Source of the DNA: Pseudomonas turukhanskensis
GTDB lineage: Bacteria > Pseudomonadota > Gammaproteobacteria > Pseudomonadales > Pseudomonadaceae
Length of the DNA stretch: 64,000 bases
NCBI RefSeq assembly: GCF_027922365.1
Contig: NZ_BSFN01000003.1
Location: 442,450-506,449 of the forward strand
Reading direction: 5' to 3'
A model generated the notes under the pieces. That model had not been told where the DNA came from and made no database searches. It saw only the letters and a program-made list of their open reading frames with translations. Positions 8,183 through 16,505 of the stretch are shown in pieces. How positions within the stretch are numbered: position 1 is the stretch's first letter; each line of letters starts with the position of its first letter. A program made the translations under genes and the position numbers.

Positions 8183-10222
8183 ATGGAATTCAAGTCCCGT
8201 AGTCCTATGTTGCGTTTTGCGCCTTCCAAAGCAGGTTTCGCTTTGGCCGGTCTCCTGCCGCTGATGGTGGCTGTACAAGCCCAGGCGGTGGAATTCAGCT
8301 TTGCCGACAATGAAGTCAGTGGCTCCATCGATACCACCGTGTCCTACGGTCAACTCTGGCGCGTACAGGGCCAGGACAAGAACAACAACGACATCAACAC
8401 CAACGACGGTAACCGTAATTTCGATACCGGTCTGGTCTCCGAGGTGTACAAGATCACTTCCGACCTGGAAGCGACTTACAAGAACTACGGTCTGTTTGTA
8501 CGCGGCACCGCTTTCTATGACACCCAGATCATGGACAAGCGCAACGACTACAACGACAACAACAACCCAGCTCAGCCGAGCCAGAGCTTCCCGAACAACT
8601 CGAGCTTCACCTCTGAGACTCGCCACAAGGCTGGCCGCGACGCACAGATTCTCGACGCCTACATCTATGGCAACTGGGACGTGGCCGACAAGCCAGTCAC
8701 CGCTCGCCTGGGTAACCAGGTGTTCAACTGGGGCGAAGGCCTGTTCTACCGTGGTGGCGTAAACACCACCAACCCGGTTGATGCTGCCAAATTCCGCCTG
8801 CCTGGTTCCGAGCTGAAAGAGGTACTGGTGCCGGTTGAAGCGCTGAGCTTCAACGTTGGCCTCTCCGACAACCTGTCGATGGAAACCTTCTACCAGTTCA
8901 ACTGGAAAGAATCGGCCATTGACCCGGTTGGCACGTACTTCTCCGAAACCGACCTGTTTGCTGATGGCGGCAACACGGCTTACTCCAATCAGCCTGCTCT
9001 GGCTGGTGTTTCGCAGTTGTACAGCGCGTTGAGCGCTGCCGGTGTGGGTGGTCTGGTTGGCGGTCGTGAAATCAGCTCCGACGGCACCATCAAAGTGGCT
9101 AAGGTCGGTGGCGATATCAATGCCAAGAACGACGGCCAGTTCGGTGTTGCGTTCCGCTATATCGCCGAAGAGTTGAACTCAACCGAGTTCGGCGCCTACT
9201 TCGTCAACTACCACGCCAAAGAGCCGACCATCGCTGCTGACCTCGGCAGATACGCTGGCGTAAACAGCGCTGCTATCGCTGGTCAGGTTCAGGGTGCGAT
9301 TACTCCGCAAGTTCAGGCTGCTGTAGCCGCCGCTGCTGGTGTTTCGGTGGGTGTCTTGCAAGCTGTAATCGCCAACCCGGCGTTGAACCCAGCGCTGGCT
9401 ACGGCTTACGCCAACGCATTGACCAACTCCGTGCGCAACGCCACCGGCGGTGTTATTACCGCTGACGTCGCGAACCAGGTTGAAGCCCACCGCGAATACT
9501 CTGAAGACATCCGTATGTATGGCTTCAGCTTCAACACCACTGTTGGCGATGCCTCGGTATTCGGTGAAGTTGCTTACCGCCCGAACCTGCCAATCGGCAT
9601 CGCGACCACCAACGACCTGCTCGGCGACTTGCTGCTGCAGGCGCCGGCGCTGGCGACCCCTGGCACCTCCGTCAACATCGGCGGCCAGAACGTGCAGTTG
9701 GGTGACACTATCCATAACGTTGAGCGCGTAGAAGCCTTCAACACCTCGTTGGGTACCATCTACAACTTCGGCCCGGTCGCATCCTTCGACTCCCTGTTCG
9801 GCGTCGCTGAACTGGCGTCCGAGCACCTGCGTGGCAGCGATCTGAAGTACACCGACTTCAATGGCGTCACCCGTTACTACTCCGGCCGTGGCAACACGTC
9901 GTACATCAGCGGCGGCGACCGTGACGACCAGGTCAACAAGAACGCCTACGGCTACACCCTGGTGCTCTCGGGTACCTGGAACGACGTATACGCCGGCGTG
10001 AACGTTTCCCCGTACGTGGTCTACAAAGACGACTTCGAAGGTAACTCCTACCAGACCGGTAGCTTCATCGAGGGTCGCAAGGCTTACACCTTGGGTGTGA
10101 AAGCCACCTACCTGAACAGCCTGGAAGGCGAACTGGCGTACACCGAGTTCTACGGTGCCGGCCAGAACAACTCCAGCCGTGACCGCGACAACATCGGCGT
10201 TAACGTCAAGTACTCGTTCTAA
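8183..10222 (+). CDS. DUF1302 family outer-membrane beta-barrel protein
   Basis: A 679-residue exported protein with a signal peptide ending at VQAQA (residue 35). The body is rich in alternating polar/aromatic strands and ends in a C-terminal Phe (VKYSF), the usual mark of an outer-membrane barrel. DUF1302 proteins are almost always encoded with DUF1329 partners, as here. Two inserts break the barrel pattern: an Ala/Val-rich, probably helical stretch at about residues 356-436, and a shorter one at about 480-510. A GGAG at 8169-8172 sets the start. Expression is predicted from the sigma-54 promoter upstream. Likely role: an outer-membrane port for a hydrophobic compound, which is inference. 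Confidence 0.9.
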   Translation: MEFKSRSPMLRFAPSKAGFALAGLLPLMVAVQAQAVEFSFADNEVSGSIDTTVSYGQLWRVQGQDKNNNDINTNDGNRNFDTGLVSEVYKITSDLEATYKNYGLFVRGTAFYDTQIMDKRNDYNDNNNPAQPSQSFPNNSSFTSETRHKAGRDAQILDAYIYGNWDVADKPVTARLGNQVFNWGEGLFYRGGVNTTNPVDAAKFRLPGSELKEVLVPVEALSFNVGLSDNLSMETFYQFNWKESAIDPVGTYFSETDLFADGGNTAYSNQPALAGVSQLYSALSAAGVGGLVGGREISSDGTIKVAKVGGDINAKNDGQFGVAFRYIAEELNSTEFGAYFVNYHAKEPTIAADLGRYAGVNSAAIAGQVQGAITPQVQAAVAAAAGVSVGVLQAVIANPALNPALATAYANALTNSVRNATGGVITADVANQVEAHREYSEDIRMYGFSFNTTVGDASVFGEVAYRPNLPIGIATTNDLLGDLLLQAPALATPGTSVNIGGQNVQLGDTIHNVERVEAFNTSLGTIYNFGPVASFDSLFGVAELASEHLRGSDLKYTDFNGVTRYYSGRGNTSYISGGDRDDQVNKNAYGYTLVLSGTWNDVYAGVNVSPYVVYKDDFEGNSYQTGSFIEGRKAYTLGVKATYLNSLEGELAYTEFYGAGQNNSSRDRDNIGVNVKYSF

Positions 10223-10287
10223 CACCCTCTATATAAGAAGCCGGGCGCCTACGGGCGCTCGGACATGATTGACCACGGAGAATCAAG

Positions 10288-11658
10288 ATGCTGAAAAAGC
10301 ACACGCTGATTAGTGCCGCTATCGCCCTGGCGTTTACCGCCGGTAGCGCGCTGGCCGCTGTTTCGCCAACCGAAGCCGCCAAGCTGGGCACCACGCTGAC
10401 GCCGTTCGGCGCCGAGAAGGCCGGCAACGCTGCTGGCACCATCCCGGCCTGGACTGGCGGTATCACCAAGGCACCGGCCGAGTACAAAACACCAGGCCAG
10501 CACCACGTTGATCCGTTCGCCGGCGACAAGCCGCTGTTTACCATCACCAAAGCCAACATGGACCAGTACAAGGCCAACCTGACCCCTGGTCAGATCGCCA
10601 TGTTCAACGCCTACCCGACTGACTACCAGTTGCCGGTGTACCAAAGCCGTCGCTCCGGCTCCGCGCCGCAGTGGGTTTACGACAACACCGTGAAGAACGC
10701 CACCACCGCCAAACTGCTGGACGGCGGCAACGGTTTTGCTGACGCATTCGGCGGCATCCCGTTCCCGATTCCACAAAATGGCGTTGAAGCGGTCTGGAAC
10801 CACATTGCTCGCTACCGCGGTACGTACATTGTGCGTCGCGCCTCGGAAGTGGCTGTACAGCGCAATGGCGACTTCACCCTGGTGACCTCGCAGCAGGAAG
10901 CGCTGTTCCGTTTCTACGATCCGAAAAGCAACTACTCGGATCTGAACAACATCCTGTTCTACTACCTGTCCTTCACCAAGAGCCCAGCCCGTCTGGCCGG
11001 TGGTGCAGTGCTGGTACACGAGACCCTGGACCAGGTTAAGGAGCCGCGTCAGGCCTGGGGCTACAACGCCGGTCAGCGTCGCGTACGTCGCGCACCGAAC
11101 CTGGCGTACGACACCCCGATCGCTGCCGCTGACGGCCTGCGTACCGCAGACGACACCGACATGTTCAACGGCTCGCCAGATCGTTATGACTGGAAGCTGG
11201 TGGGCAAGAAAGAAGTCTACATTCCGTACAACAACTACAAAGTCAGCGCGCCGGACGTGAAATACGCCGACCTGCTGAAAGTGGGCCACCTGAACCCGGC
11301 CTACACCCGTTACGAGCTGCACCGCGTATGGGTTGTAGAAGGCACGCTGAAAGCGGGCGCTCGTCACATCTACTCCAAGCGCGTTCTGTTCCTGGACGAA
11401 GACAGCTGGCAAGCCGCTGAAGTCGACCAGTACGACGGCCGTGGTGAACTGTGGCGCGTATCGTTGGCTTACTTGAAAAACTTCTACGAGCTGCCGACCA
11501 CCTGGTCTGCACTGGACGTGTTCCACGACCTGCAAGCCCGTCGCTACCACGTACAGAACCTGGACAACGAAGAGCCGACTACCATCGACTTCAGCCAGCC
11601 GATTCCAGACGACGGCTACTTCAAGCCAGCCGCTCTGCGTCGTCGCGGTACTCGTTGA
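10288..11658 (+). CDS. DUF1329 family periplasmic protein
   Basis: A 456-residue exported protein with a clear signal peptide (hydrophobic core then SALAA, cleavage near residue 24). It belongs to DUF1329, a family thought to have a LolB-like lipid-binding fold; that structural statement is from general knowledge, not visible here. No lipobox cysteine is seen, so it is probably soluble in the periplasm. GGAG lies 7 bases before the start. It follows the DUF1302 gene by 65 bases and is probably co-transcribed. The pair may pass a lipophilic substrate across the periplasm. Confidence 0.9.
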   Translation: MLKKHTLISAAIALAFTAGSALAAVSPTEAAKLGTTLTPFGAEKAGNAAGTIPAWTGGITKAPAEYKTPGQHHVDPFAGDKPLFTITKANMDQYKANLTPGQIAMFNAYPTDYQLPVYQSRRSGSAPQWVYDNTVKNATTAKLLDGGNGFADAFGGIPFPIPQNGVEAVWNHIARYRGTYIVRRASEVAVQRNGDFTLVTSQQEALFRFYDPKSNYSDLNNILFYYLSFTKSPARLAGGAVLVHETLDQVKEPRQAWGYNAGQRRVRRAPNLAYDTPIAAADGLRTADDTDMFNGSPDRYDWKLVGKKEVYIPYNNYKVSAPDVKYADLLKVGHLNPAYTRYELHRVWVVEGTLKAGARHIYSKRVLFLDEDSWQAAEVDQYDGRGELWRVSLAYLKNFYELPTTWSALDVFHDLQARRYHVQNLDNEEPTTIDFSQPIPDDGYFKPAALRRRGTR

Positions 11659-11677
11659 TTGGTGGAGGAGCTTGGCT

Positions 11678-11762
11678 GTCGTAGAAGGGACCTTGGTCGC
11701 GAACCCTGGAAACGGAATTTGCGACCGAAGTTTGCAGTGTTCGCTAGCAAGGTAGCTCCTAC
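11678..11762. repeat. decayed REP-like palindromic pair
   Basis: Two inverted arms, GTCGCGAACCCTG and GTTCGCTAGCAAGGTAGCTC, resemble the better preserved pair at 28217-28304 (CTCGCGAACCCTG / TTCGCGAGCAAGCTCGCTC). It lies just after the DUF1329 stop codon. Confidence 0.6.
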
Positions 11763-11821
11763 GGTCCTTAAACAAGCTCGTTGACCATAGGCAACACAAC
11801 GCCAGTTGTGTAGTGTTCGGC

Positions 11822-11849
11822 AAAGGCCGCTACAGTCGTAGCGGCTTTT
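11822..11849 (+). terminator. terminator after DUF1329
   Basis: The hairpin AAGGCCGCTAC / GTAGCGGCTT with loop and short T run separates the DUF1302-DUF1329 unit from the YCF48-RND unit. The following 170 bases to 12022 must contain the second unit's promoter; no convincing -35/-10 pair was found. Confidence 0.75.
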
Positions 11850-12022
11850 GTGCATCAGGGGGATTTATCTCGGTGCATCAGAGGTGTCTATTACGCGTCA
11901 ATCACGCGGGTTTGCCTTAACAAAACATAACGTCCCGTTGATTGTCAGACCTTTCGAAAGCTGGATAGGATAGGCGGCCTTATGAAAGGCTGCTGTCCCA
12001 TAACAATAAAGGGGAAAGGTGT

Positions 12023-13117
12023 ATGAGTGAGCCCGTCATGCGGCGCACCCAGTCTGGTGATGCCAAGCAGTTGCGCACATCAGCGTTCCGCTTCCACTCG
12101 CCGCTGGCTAACGTGCTTTCGCTGTGTAGTGTGTTGTCTGTTCTGAGTTTTGTTGCGCCGCTTTCGGTGCAAGCGGCGACCGACGCTTCGGCCACCGTTT
12201 ACTCGATCCCATCCGCCAAGGCTGCAGATGCTCTGTTGCTCGATATCGACAACGCCGGCAAACGACTGGTGGCTGTGGGTGATCGTGGCCACATCCTGTA
12301 TTCCGACGACGAAGGCAAAACCTGGACTCAAGCCAAAGTGCCGAGCCGGATGATGCTGACCGCCGTGGCATTTGGTGATGACAAGCACGGTTGGGCGGTT
12401 GGCCACGATGCACTGATCCTTGCGACCACCGACGGTGGTACCACCTGGACCCAACAGTTCAGCGACCAGGAGCGGGAGGAGGGCGCGCCTTTCCTTGATG
12501 TCTGGTTCAAAGATGATTCCACTGGTTTTGCCGTAGGCGCCTATGGTGCGTTGTTCGCCACCACTGACGGCGGCAAGACCTGGGACGACGCCAGTGACCG
12601 TCTCGACAACCCCGACGGCTACCACCTCAATGCCATCACCGAAGTCAAAGGCTCCGGCCTGTTTGTCGTCGGTGAAATGGGCAGCATGTTCAGAAGCACC
12701 GACGGCGGCGAAACCTGGGAAACCCTCCAGGGCCCTTACGAGGGCTCGTTGTTCGGCGTGCTCGGCACCAACGAGCCTGGCACCGTTCTGGCCTACGGCC
12801 TGCGTGGCAATCTGTTCCGCTCCACCGACTTCGGTACCACCTGGACACCCATCAAAGTCAAGTCGCCTCGCGGCAAACTCGACTTCGGTCTGTCCGGCGG
12901 TGCACTGCTCAAAGATGGCTCTGTGGTCATCGTCGGGCACGGCGGCAGCGTACTTAAAAGCACCGATAACGGCCTGACCTTCAGCCTGATCAACCGTCCC
13001 GATCGCCTGTCCTTGTCCAGCGTTGCCGCTGACGACAAAGGTGACCTGGTACTGGTCGGCCAAGGTGGCGTCCATGTCACTTCGCCTACCGGCGAAGACG
13101 CTAGCCCAAAACAATAA
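12023..13117 (+). CDS. YCF48-like beta-propeller protein
   Basis: A 364-residue exported protein with a long n-region and hydrophobic core (about residues 29-48), likely cut after SVQA (51). The mature part is a beta-propeller: six Asp-box motifs of the S/T-x-D-x-G-x-T-W/F type are seen, for example SDDEGKTW, TTDGGTTW, TTDGGKTW, STDGGETW, STDFGTTW and STDNGLTF. Such YCF48/BNR-type proteins are named after a photosystem II assembly factor, but here the context is an RND transporter gene 25 bases downstream. It probably acts as a periplasmic partner of that transporter. Confidence 0.9.
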   Translation: MSEPVMRRTQSGDAKQLRTSAFRFHSPLANVLSLCSVLSVLSFVAPLSVQAATDASATVYSIPSAKAADALLLDIDNAGKRLVAVGDRGHILYSDDEGKTWTQAKVPSRMMLTAVAFGDDKHGWAVGHDALILATTDGGTTWTQQFSDQEREEGAPFLDVWFKDDSTGFAVGAYGALFATTDGGKTWDDASDRLDNPDGYHLNAITEVKGSGLFVVGEMGSMFRSTDGGETWETLQGPYEGSLFGVLGTNEPGTVLAYGLRGNLFRSTDFGTTWTPIKVKSPRGKLDFGLSGGALLKDGSVVIVGHGGSVLKSTDNGLTFSLINRPDRLSLSSVAADDKGDLVLVGQGGVHVTSPTGEDASPKQ

Positions 13118-13142
13118 GCCGTGGCTTTGAGGTATGAGTACG

Positions 13143-15518
13143 ATGAGTAACCATCATCAGGATAAGGGCTCCTTTCTTGAGCGCCTGATCTTCAACAACC
13201 GGCCGACAGTGATCCTTATCTGCCTGCTGGTCAGCATCTTCCTGTTCTACCAAGCGTTGCAGGTGCGTCCTTCCACCAGCTTCGAGAAGATGATTCCGCT
13301 GCAGCATCCGTTCATTCAGAAGATGCTCGAGCACCGCAACGATCTGGCCAACCTGGGCAACACCGTGCGTATCTCGGTGGAAGCCAAAGACGGCGATATC
13401 TTCAGCAAGGAATACATGGAAACCCTGCGTCAGGTGAACGACGAGGTGTTTTACATTCCGGGCGTCGACCGTTCCGGTCTGAAGTCGCTGTGGAGTCCGA
13501 GCGTTCGCTGGACCGAAGTGACCGAAGAAGGGTTTGCCGGCGGTGAAGTGATTCCGCAAACCTACGACGGCTCGCCAGACAGCCTCGACGAGCTGCGCAA
13601 CAACGTGCTCAAGTCGGGCCAGATCGGCCGCCTGGTGGCGAACAACTTCAAGTCCAGCATCGTCGATGTGCCCTTGCTTGAGTCCTACCCGGACCCGCAA
13701 GACCAGGGCACCCTGTTGAAGCTCGACTACCGCCAGTTCTCCCATGAGCTGGAAGAGAAGATTCGCGACAAGTACGAAGCGCAAAACCCCAACGTGGAAA
13801 TCCACATCGTGGGCTTCGCCAAGAAAGTCGGCGACCTGATCGATGGCCTGGTGATGGTGGTGGCGTTCTTCGCCATCGCGTTCCTGATCACCCTGGTGCT
13901 GCTGATGTGGTTCACCCGTTGCCTGCGCAGCACCGTGGCGGTGTTGTTCACCACTCTGGTGGCGGTGATCTGGCAACTGGGCCTGATGCACACCGTGGGC
14001 TTCGGGCTGGACCCGTACTCGATGCTCGTACCGTTCCTGATTTTTGCCATCGGTATTTCCCACGGCGTACAGAAAATCAACGGTATCGCGCTGCAATCGA
14101 GTGAAGCGGACAACTCGCTCACCGCTGCACGCCTGACCTTTCGCCAATTGTTCCTGCCAGGCGCCATCGCGATTCTGGCCGACGCCGTGGGCTTTATCAC
14201 CCTGCTGATCATCGACATCGGCGTGATCCGCGAGCTGGCCATCGGCGCGTCGATCGGTGTGGGCGTGATCGTGTTCACCAACCTGATTCTGCTGCCGGTT
14301 GCCATCTCGTATGTCGGCATCAGCAAGAAGGCCATCGAGCGCAGCAAGAAAGACGCTGTGCGCGAACACCCGTTCTGGCGCCTGCTGTCGAACTTCGCTC
14401 ACCCGGTGGTTGCACCGATCTCGGTAGTGATTGCCCTGGCCGCTTTTGGTGGAGGTCTGTGGTACGGCCACGGCCTGAAAATCGGTGACCTCGACCAGGG
14501 TGCACCGGAGCTGCGTCCAGACTCGCGCTACAACCAGGACAACGCCTTCATCATCAACAACTACTCGACCAGCTCCGACGTGTTGGTGGTGATGGTCAAG
14601 AGCAAGGCCGAAGGCTGCTCCATCTATGAAACCATGCAGCCAATCGACGAGCTGATGTGGACCATGAGCAACACCGAGGGCGTGCAATCGGCCATCTCGC
14701 TGGTCACTGTGTCCAAGCAGATGATCAAGGGCATGAACGAGGGCAACCTGAAATGGGAAACCCTGTCGCGCAACAAAGACGTGCTGAACAACTCCATCGC
14801 CCGTGCTGACGGCCTGTTCAACAACGATTGCTCGCTGGCCCCGGTATTGGTGTTCCTCAACGATCACAAAGCCGAAACCCTGGATCGCGCGGTCAACGCC
14901 GTGAAAGCCTTCGCCAAGGATCACGACACCGAGAACCTGCAATTCCTGCTGGCCGCAGGTAACGCCGGTATCGAAGCGGCTACCAACGAAGTGATCAAGG
15001 AAACCGAGCTGACGATCCTGATCCTGGTGTACATCTGCGTAGCCACCATGTGCATGATCACGTTCCGCTCCGTGGCGGCGACCCTGTGCATCGTGCTGCC
15101 GCTGATCCTCACGTCGGTGCTGGGTAACGCGCTGATGACCTTCCTGGGCATCGGTGTGAAGGTGGCGACGCTGCCGGTGATTGCGTTGGGCGTAGGTATC
15201 GGGGTCGACTACGGCATCTATATCTACAGCCGTCTGGAAAGCTTCCTGCGCGCCGGCATGCCGCTGCAAGAGGCCTACTACCAGACCCTGAAATCCACCG
15301 GTAAAGCGGTACTGTTCACCGGTCTGTGCCTGGCCATCGGCGTGTGCACCTGGATCTTCTCGGCCATCAAGTTCCAGGCTGACATGGGTCTGATGCTGAC
15401 CTTTATGCTGCTGTGGAACATGTTCGGTGCCCTGTGGCTGTTGCCAGCGCTGGCACGCTTCCTGATCAAGCCTGAGAAGTTGGCAGGCAAGAAAGGCGGC
15501 TCGCTGCTGGCTCACTAA
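13143..15518 (+). CDS. MMPL/HAE3-type RND transporter
   Basis: An inner-membrane RND-superfamily protein of 791 residues (MSNHHQDK start). It shows the duplicated layout: one membrane segment near the N-terminus, a large periplasmic loop, a five-segment bundle around residues 230-400, then a repeat of the pattern ending near residue 780. The second bundle carries the family signature GVGIGVDYGIYIYSR. The ATG at 13143 is preferred because GAGG at 13129-13132 is well spaced from it; the ATG at 13134 is only one base from that site. No membrane-fusion protein gene is nearby, so it differs from classical tripartite drug pumps. It is probably a lipid or hydrophobic-compound transporter. Confidence 0.9.
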   Translation: MSNHHQDKGSFLERLIFNNRPTVILICLLVSIFLFYQALQVRPSTSFEKMIPLQHPFIQKMLEHRNDLANLGNTVRISVEAKDGDIFSKEYMETLRQVNDEVFYIPGVDRSGLKSLWSPSVRWTEVTEEGFAGGEVIPQTYDGSPDSLDELRNNVLKSGQIGRLVANNFKSSIVDVPLLESYPDPQDQGTLLKLDYRQFSHELEEKIRDKYEAQNPNVEIHIVGFAKKVGDLIDGLVMVVAFFAIAFLITLVLLMWFTRCLRSTVAVLFTTLVAVIWQLGLMHTVGFGLDPYSMLVPFLIFAIGISHGVQKINGIALQSSEADNSLTAARLTFRQLFLPGAIAILADAVGFITLLIIDIGVIRELAIGASIGVGVIVFTNLILLPVAISYVGISKKAIERSKKDAVREHPFWRLLSNFAHPVVAPISVVIALAAFGGGLWYGHGLKIGDLDQGAPELRPDSRYNQDNAFIINNYSTSSDVLVVMVKSKAEGCSIYETMQPIDELMWTMSNTEGVQSAISLVTVSKQMIKGMNEGNLKWETLSRNKDVLNNSIARADGLFNNDCSLAPVLVFLNDHKAETLDRAVNAVKAFAKDHDTENLQFLLAAGNAGIEAATNEVIKETELTILILVYICVATMCMITFRSVAATLCIVLPLILTSVLGNALMTFLGIGVKVATLPVIALGVGIGVDYGIYIYSRLESFLRAGMPLQEAYYQTLKSTGKAVLFTGLCLAIGVCTWIFSAIKFQADMGLMLTFMLLWNMFGALWLLPALARFLIKPEKLAGKKGGSLLAH

Positions 15519-15540
15519 GCAGCAAGCGCAACAAAAAAAA

Positions 15541-15569
15541 CCGCAGCTCAGGCTGCGGTTTTTTGTTTT
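15541..15569 (+). terminator. terminator of the YCF48-RND unit
   Basis: CCGCAGC-TCAG-GCTGCGG hairpin followed by a T-rich run and preceded by eight A residues, so it could act in both directions. Confidence 0.92.
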
Positions 15570-15570
15570 T

Positions 15571-15636
15571 GTAGGGTGTGCTCCGCGCACCTGGCGATCT
15601 CCCGGCAATCGCAACGGTGCGCGGAGCACACCCTAC
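15571..15636. repeat. REPIN-like pair of 21-bp inverted copies
   Basis: Two exact inverted copies of the 21-bp repeat (15571-15591 and 15616-15636) separated by 24 bases. It lies between the converging ends of the RND gene and the hydrolase gene. Confidence 0.85.
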
Positions 15637-15644
15637 AAGAGCGG

Positions 15645-16367
15645 TCAGTGGCTGTTCATCCAGTCGTCGATCATGCCGCGCAACCGCTCCCCGGAAAAAC
15701 TCTCGAAATGCCCGCCATGCACCGTGCGCACCGGCAGCCGGCGCAGCCGTTCCAGGCTGGCGGCGTAGTGCTCGATGTTGGAGTGGTAGGCGTCTTCGAT
15801 CAGCGGGCCGTCGTAGATGATGTCGCCGCTGAACAGGGTTTGAGTTTTGGCTTCCCACAGGCTGATGCCGCCCGGTGAATGCCCAGGCGTGTGCAGCACC
15901 TGCAGCACGCGGTTGCCCAAATCCAGCACGTCGCCGTCTTCGACAAAGCCGGTGGCCGGCGCCGCTTTCACCCGGTACTCGGCGTAACACAGTGGGCAGT
16001 CTGGATGGGCTTCGAACATATCGTCGCCGACAAAGGCCGTGCTCAGGGTATTGGCGCCGTCGGGGCGGGCGAGAATGTCCGCTTCGGCCGGGTGCACCAA
16101 GCGTTCGCTGAACTCATGGTGACCGGCGATATGGTCAAAGTGGCAATGGCTGGCGACCGCCATCAACGGCTTTTCGGTGAGCCACGGCAATTGCTCGCGC
16201 AGGCTCACCAGGCCCGAGCCGCTGTCCAGCAGTACGTCCTTGTCGCGGCCCTGGATATGCCAGAGGTTGCAGCGGTAGAAGGGGCGGATATAGGGCTCGT
16301 GGATCAGGCTGATGCCGTCGTAGCAGTGGCGAACCTCGAACCATTTGTCACGGCTGACGATTTTCAT
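15645..16367 (-). CDS. metallo-beta-lactamase-fold hydrolase
   Basis: A 240-residue soluble hydrolase of the metallo-beta-lactamase superfamily with the dinuclear metal motif H-x-H-x-D-H at residues 74-79 (SHCHFDHIAG). A later HTPGHSPG motif supplies a further metal ligand, as does FSGDIIYDG. Superfamily members hydrolyse thioesters, lactones and phosphodiesters, and the substrate here is unknown. It is the last gene of the minus-strand catabolic block and is separated from the decarboxylase gene by a palindromic repeat pair, so co-transcription is uncertain. Confidence 0.9.
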   Translation of the reverse strand: MKIVSRDKWFEVRHCYDGISLIHEPYIRPFYRCNLWHIQGRDKDVLLDSGSGLVSLREQLPWLTEKPLMAVASHCHFDHIAGHHEFSERLVHPAEADILARPDGANTLSTAFVGDDMFEAHPDCPLCYAEYRVKAAPATGFVEDGDVLDLGNRVLQVLHTPGHSPGGISLWEAKTQTLFSGDIIYDGPLIEDAYHSNIEHYAASLERLRRLPVRTVHGGHFESFSGERLRGMIDDWMNSH

Positions 16368-16423
16368 TGGGGGCTCTTCTTTTGCGCGGGTGAGTTAGGG
16401 TCGCCTGCGTTGTTACATTCACG

Positions 16424-16505
16424 ATTCTGGGTTCCCGCCTGCGCGGGAACGACGGTGAATCAAGCACAAACACCCGTCATCCCAGCGAAGGCTGGGATCC
16501 AGAAT
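16424..16505. repeat. palindromic repeat pair (ATTCTGG...CCAGAAT type)
   Basis: Two hairpins, TTCCCGCCTGCGCGGGAA and CATCCCAGCGAAGGCTGGGA, are flanked by inverted ATTCTGG and CCAGAAT ends. The same family occurs at 21569-21646, 34910-34985, 47602-47688, 49138-49872 and 57799-57893. Confidence 0.8.

Noticed and set aside
13101..15629. 842-residue open frame opposite the RND gene
   Set aside because: It is the antisense of a strongly recognised transporter gene; its composition is rich in His, Gln and Arg, typical of shadows in GC-rich DNA.
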